A stretch of DNA of 64,000 nucleotides, taken from the NCBI GenBank assembly GCA_007922225.1, contig ML679941.1, forward strand, positions 56,383,849 through 56,447,848. The letters are read 5' to 3'. Shown piece after piece: positions 62,776 through 64,000 of this stretch. The translations under genes were made by a program, and so were the position numbers. The notes under the pieces are model-generated. The model was not told the DNA's origin, searched no databases, and saw nothing but the letters and a program-made list of their open reading frames with translations. The DNA comes from Emydura subglobosa. Its lineage: Eukaryota; Chordata; Testudines; Chelidae. The first letter of the stretch is position 1; each line of letters starts with the position of its first letter.

Positions 62776-64000
62776 TTTGATTAAATCATATTTAGAGAAA
62801 AACTTAATTGTCTGGTTGTTGATATGAGAAAACAAGTTGAAGATGGGATGTAAGTTAATGGTAGTTTCCAAGTCACTTAAATTTTGTTTTGAGTGGGTAA
62901 TGAAGGGCAATGAAAAAAATTGGATTCCTCTGGAGTAGAACACATTGTTCATCATCTCAAGGCCATTGTTGATAAGTGAGTATGCAGAGAAGGTATTTCC
63001 TTCTCCTATTTTGGAGGAGCTTACTATTACAAATGATGCTGGTGCTGTCCAAAGCAAATACTTACATTGACACAAAAAGGCTTCAATAGATAAAGCAAAT
63101 CATTGCAATGACTTGCGACCTGATTAAACGTCTCACCTGTTGTGAAAAAGCACTGCAGAGGGTTAGTTGAATCAGTACAGATTTTGTTTTTAATATCAAT
63201 GTGTTATCTCTCATCAGTTAATAACTAAGAAACCCATTCAGCAGAAGTCAAGGATTCAGAACTCAGCTTCTCCACAGTCTTTAATTTCCTGTTTTACAGG
63301 AAATTGCTATGGAGCATCATGATATCTTTGTTCCCCTTTGAGCATAGGCCTTTTGGGTAATTCTTTTTACGTAACAGAAAATCTAATGATTTGTTCTAGT
63401 ATATTACATGAACAAAAAGTGTCAAATTACTTAAATGAATTTTGCTTTAGTATGTTCTAGAGCAAAATACCTTGTTTCACCGAGAACCTTGCACAATGTA
63501 TTTCTAGAATATTTGCATGAATAATCGATGTTAAAGTAATGTTATGTAGGGAATATGGCTAAACTTCACACAAGCTGGGAAGTTTTAGTAGGAAGACTGT
63601 CATGGCAAGCTTTGCTCAGTTCTTTGCCATTATCTCAGACATATTGTGTGGCTCATCTTGTATGTATATATATTTCTCAAACTTAGAGGCACACATTTTC
63701 CAAATTATAATGCTTGCCTTTCTGTTCTTAAAAATGTAAGAACACAATTCCTTAGTCTGATAATTAGGTAGGCCTACCAATCTTCACCCTGCCCTTATAT
63801 ACCAGTATATTTTACCAACTTACTTGCTTTTGTAATACCTATCCTTATTACAAAATTTAAATCAAAACAATCTGTGGGCTAAATCATGTTCCATTGATGC
63901 TGAGCTGGCTGAAAGGAATGCAGTGGTGTTCAAAATTGTATAAAATTCTGAATTCACCATACCCAGGCTTCCGTGAGCTTATTGCCAAGACTTTGATATA
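62776..64000. other. Sequence downstream of TBC1D15, nothing recognised
   Basis: Only short chance frames are present, the longest 110 codons on - at 63075-62743, overlapping the 3' UTR end. In other vertebrates TPH2 lies next to TBC1D15, but no TPH2 exon is visible here. Confidence 0.5.

Overview
The window is nuclear DNA of a sauropsid vertebrate, most likely a turtle. The reasons are a split protein-coding gene with GT-AG introns of up to 20 kb, CR1 LINEs, several hAT and PIF/Harbinger DNA transposons, and repeated copies of a DIRS-type tyrosine-recombinase retrotransposon, a mixture I associate with turtle genomes. The species call is inference. There is no bacterial content, CRISPR array or operon.

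The only host gene is TBC1D15 (Rab7 GTPase-activating protein) on the + strand. Twelve consecutive exons cover 8410-61614 and join in frame to 488 codons plus a stop: the end of the N-terminal region, the whole TBC domain with its IxxDxxR arginine finger and YxQ glutamine finger, and the acidic/Ser-Thr-rich tail. The first coding exons and the promoter lie upstream of base 1. The 3' UTR runs from 61615 to about 62775. The rest is intron or flank.

Layout. 1-8409: intron upstream of the first visible exon, with a CR1 split by a 4.1 kb Harbinger transposon (about 1084-5169) that carries a Myb/SANT-like gene (+) and a converging DDE transposase (-), and a hAT MITE with a perfect 8-bp target duplication (7701-8152). 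8410-10519: three exons. 10520-20637: an intron holding a second Harbinger in the opposite orientation (about 11022-18520), itself hit by a CR1 (about 15034-18090) and by an LTR-like repeat, followed by a MITE. 20638-27260: three exons, with DIRS copy 1 (about 21585-26600) between the second and third. 27261-37084: an intron with DIRS copy 2 (about 30514-36335) inside a hAT MITE. 37085-39415: three exons. 39416-59390: a 20-kb intron with a degraded CR1, a foldback hAT inside another hAT MITE, a GC-rich hAT MITE, 5'-truncated DIRS copy 3 (about 44331-47812), a CR1, a Harbinger-type MITE, the best-preserved DIRS copy 4 on the - strand (about 50866-56975), a MIR-like SINE and a DIRS leader fragment. 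59391-61614: the last three exons, with one more hAT MITE. 62776-64000: intergenic, nothing recognised.

The most interesting material is the DIRS set: reverse transcriptase/RNase H plus tyrosine recombinase, with no aspartic protease or DDE integrase seen. Copy 4 keeps complementary end repeats, an internal region that reproduces the joined ends, the YLDD motif and box-I arginine. Copies 1-3 are decayed and each lost the catalytic arginine by a different change. Copies 1 and 3 share an unusual YLDY in the reverse transcriptase active site. Copy 2 contains a perfect 44-bp-arm palindrome in its gag region. Every transposon gene here appears broken.
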